From Comamonadaceae bacterium (GTDB lineage: Bacteria; Pseudomonadota; Gammaproteobacteria; Burkholderiales; Burkholderiaceae_C): 5,768 nucleotides of DNA. Location: contig JAHEBY010000179.1 in the NCBI GenBank assembly GCA_024642025.1, positions 1 to 5,768 of the forward strand. Reading direction: 5' to 3'. Within the stretch, counting starts at the first letter, position 1, and every line of letters starts with the position of its first letter. This document shows, in pieces, positions 5,191-5,768 of the stretch. A model generated the notes under the pieces. The model worked only from the letters and a program-made list of their open reading frames with translations. It searched no databases and was not told the DNA's origin. A program made the translations under genes and the position numbers.

Positions 5191-5768
5191 TTACTTGGCC
5201 ATGAAACCGGCTTCGGTCATGAGCTGTTTGTGCACACCCTCTGCGCCTTCAAGCCATTTGTTGAAGTCGGCGCCATTCATGGCTGTGGTATTGAACGCGC
5301 CCTTCTCCATGAAGTCTTTCCAATCTGGTGTGTCGCGCACCTTTTTCATCAAGTCGTTGTAGAAGGCGACTTGCTCGGCCGATACGCCGGGCGCCATGAA
5401 AATACCACGCAGCATGACGTAGTCCGTCGGAATGCCGGACTCCTTGCAGGTTGGAATGTCACCCCAAGACATCGTGTCGGTCACCTTGGCTTTGTAGGGC
5501 ATGCGCGTATCGTCAAACACGCACAAAGGGCGCAGTTTGCCTGCACGCCACTGCGCCACGGCCTCGATCGGGTTGTTGACTGTGGAGTCAATGTGCCCGC
5601 CTACAAGCTGTACAGCCACCTCACCGCCGCCTTTATAGGGGATGTAAATGAATTTGGTGCCGGTAGCCTTCTCAAGACCCACGGTAATGATCTGGTCCTC
5701 CTGCTTGGAGCCCGTGCCGCCCATCTTCATCTTGCTGGGGCCCGCCTTCTTGACTGCCTCAATGTAGT
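5191..5768 (-). CDS. tctC: TTT transporter periplasmic binding protein, TctC/Bug family, C-terminal part (cut by window edge)
   Basis: Extracytoplasmic solute receptor that binds a carboxylate in the periplasm and delivers it to TctB-TctA. The frame is open to the right edge, giving 191 residues plus stop out of roughly 300-330 usual for the family; the signal peptide and first lobe lie outside, so no start is given. Bug-family landmarks are present: GGTGSKQEDQ near the left end, then IYIPYKGGGEVAVQLVGGHID, NNPIEAVAQWRAGKLRPLCV with the family pattern around GKLRPL, an R-MP-K linker, the IPTCKESGIP segment, RGIFMAPGVS, and a helical C-terminus. It is the first visible gene of tctC-tctB-tctA. 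Its ligand is unknown: the family includes receptors for citrate, aromatic acids, amino acids and others. Oxalate is suggested only by the neighbouring oxc-frc genes. Confidence 0.92.
   Translation of the reverse strand, partial: YIEAVKKAGPSKMKMGGTGSKQEDQIITVGLEKATGTKFIYIPYKGGGEVAVQLVGGHIDSTVNNPIEAVAQWRAGKLRPLCVFDDTRMPYKAKVTDTMSWGDIPTCKESGIPTDYVMLRGIFMAPGVSAEQVAFYNDLMKKVRDTPDWKDFMEKGAFNTTAMNGADFNKWLEGAEGVHKQLMTEAGFMAK

Overview
The window reads as chromosomal DNA of a beta-proteobacterium, most likely Burkholderiales. It has moderately GC-rich coding sequence and a complete-looking TctC/TctB/TctA transporter set with a Bug-type binding protein, a family heavily expanded in that order. No mobile element, RNA gene, CRISPR array or origin was seen. 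Coding density is high and no gene-free stretch exceeds about 240 bases.

Layout. Positions 1-372 (minus) hold the first 124 codons of frc, formyl-CoA:oxalate CoA-transferase, cut by the window edge. Positions 418-2148 (minus) hold complete oxc, oxalyl-CoA decarboxylase, 45 bases upstream of frc and almost certainly in the same operon. Positions 2149-2388 are a divergent control region. Positions 2389-2997 (plus) encode a Crp/Fnr-superfamily regulator. Nine bases further on, and converging with it, lies a minus-strand tripartite tricarboxylate transporter (TTT) operon: tctA (3007-4536), tctB (4591-5115) and the C-terminal 191 residues of tctC (5191-5768, cut by the right edge).

How the parts fit. 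Frc and Oxc form the classical oxalate catabolic cycle: Frc moves CoA from formyl-CoA to oxalate, and Oxc decarboxylates the oxalyl-CoA, regenerating formyl-CoA. The divergent regulator has an Fnr-like recognition helix (E-T-L-S-R) but lacks the Fnr iron-sulfur cysteines. The control region holds a perfect Fnr-like palindrome (TTGAC-N4-GTCAA, 2311-2324). It sits exactly at -41.5 from the start point predicted by a TATCAT -10 box facing oxc, which is the textbook class II activation geometry. The neighbouring TTT transporter is a natural candidate for uptake of oxalate or another carboxylate, but that is inference from position. A strong intrinsic terminator between tctC and tctB probably sets binding protein above membrane subunits.

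The points most worth a second look are the predicted regulator/operator pair, the TTT system as a possible oxalate importer, the shortened DNA-binding domain of the regulator, and an unusually perfect 25-base dyad inside the frc coding sequence.
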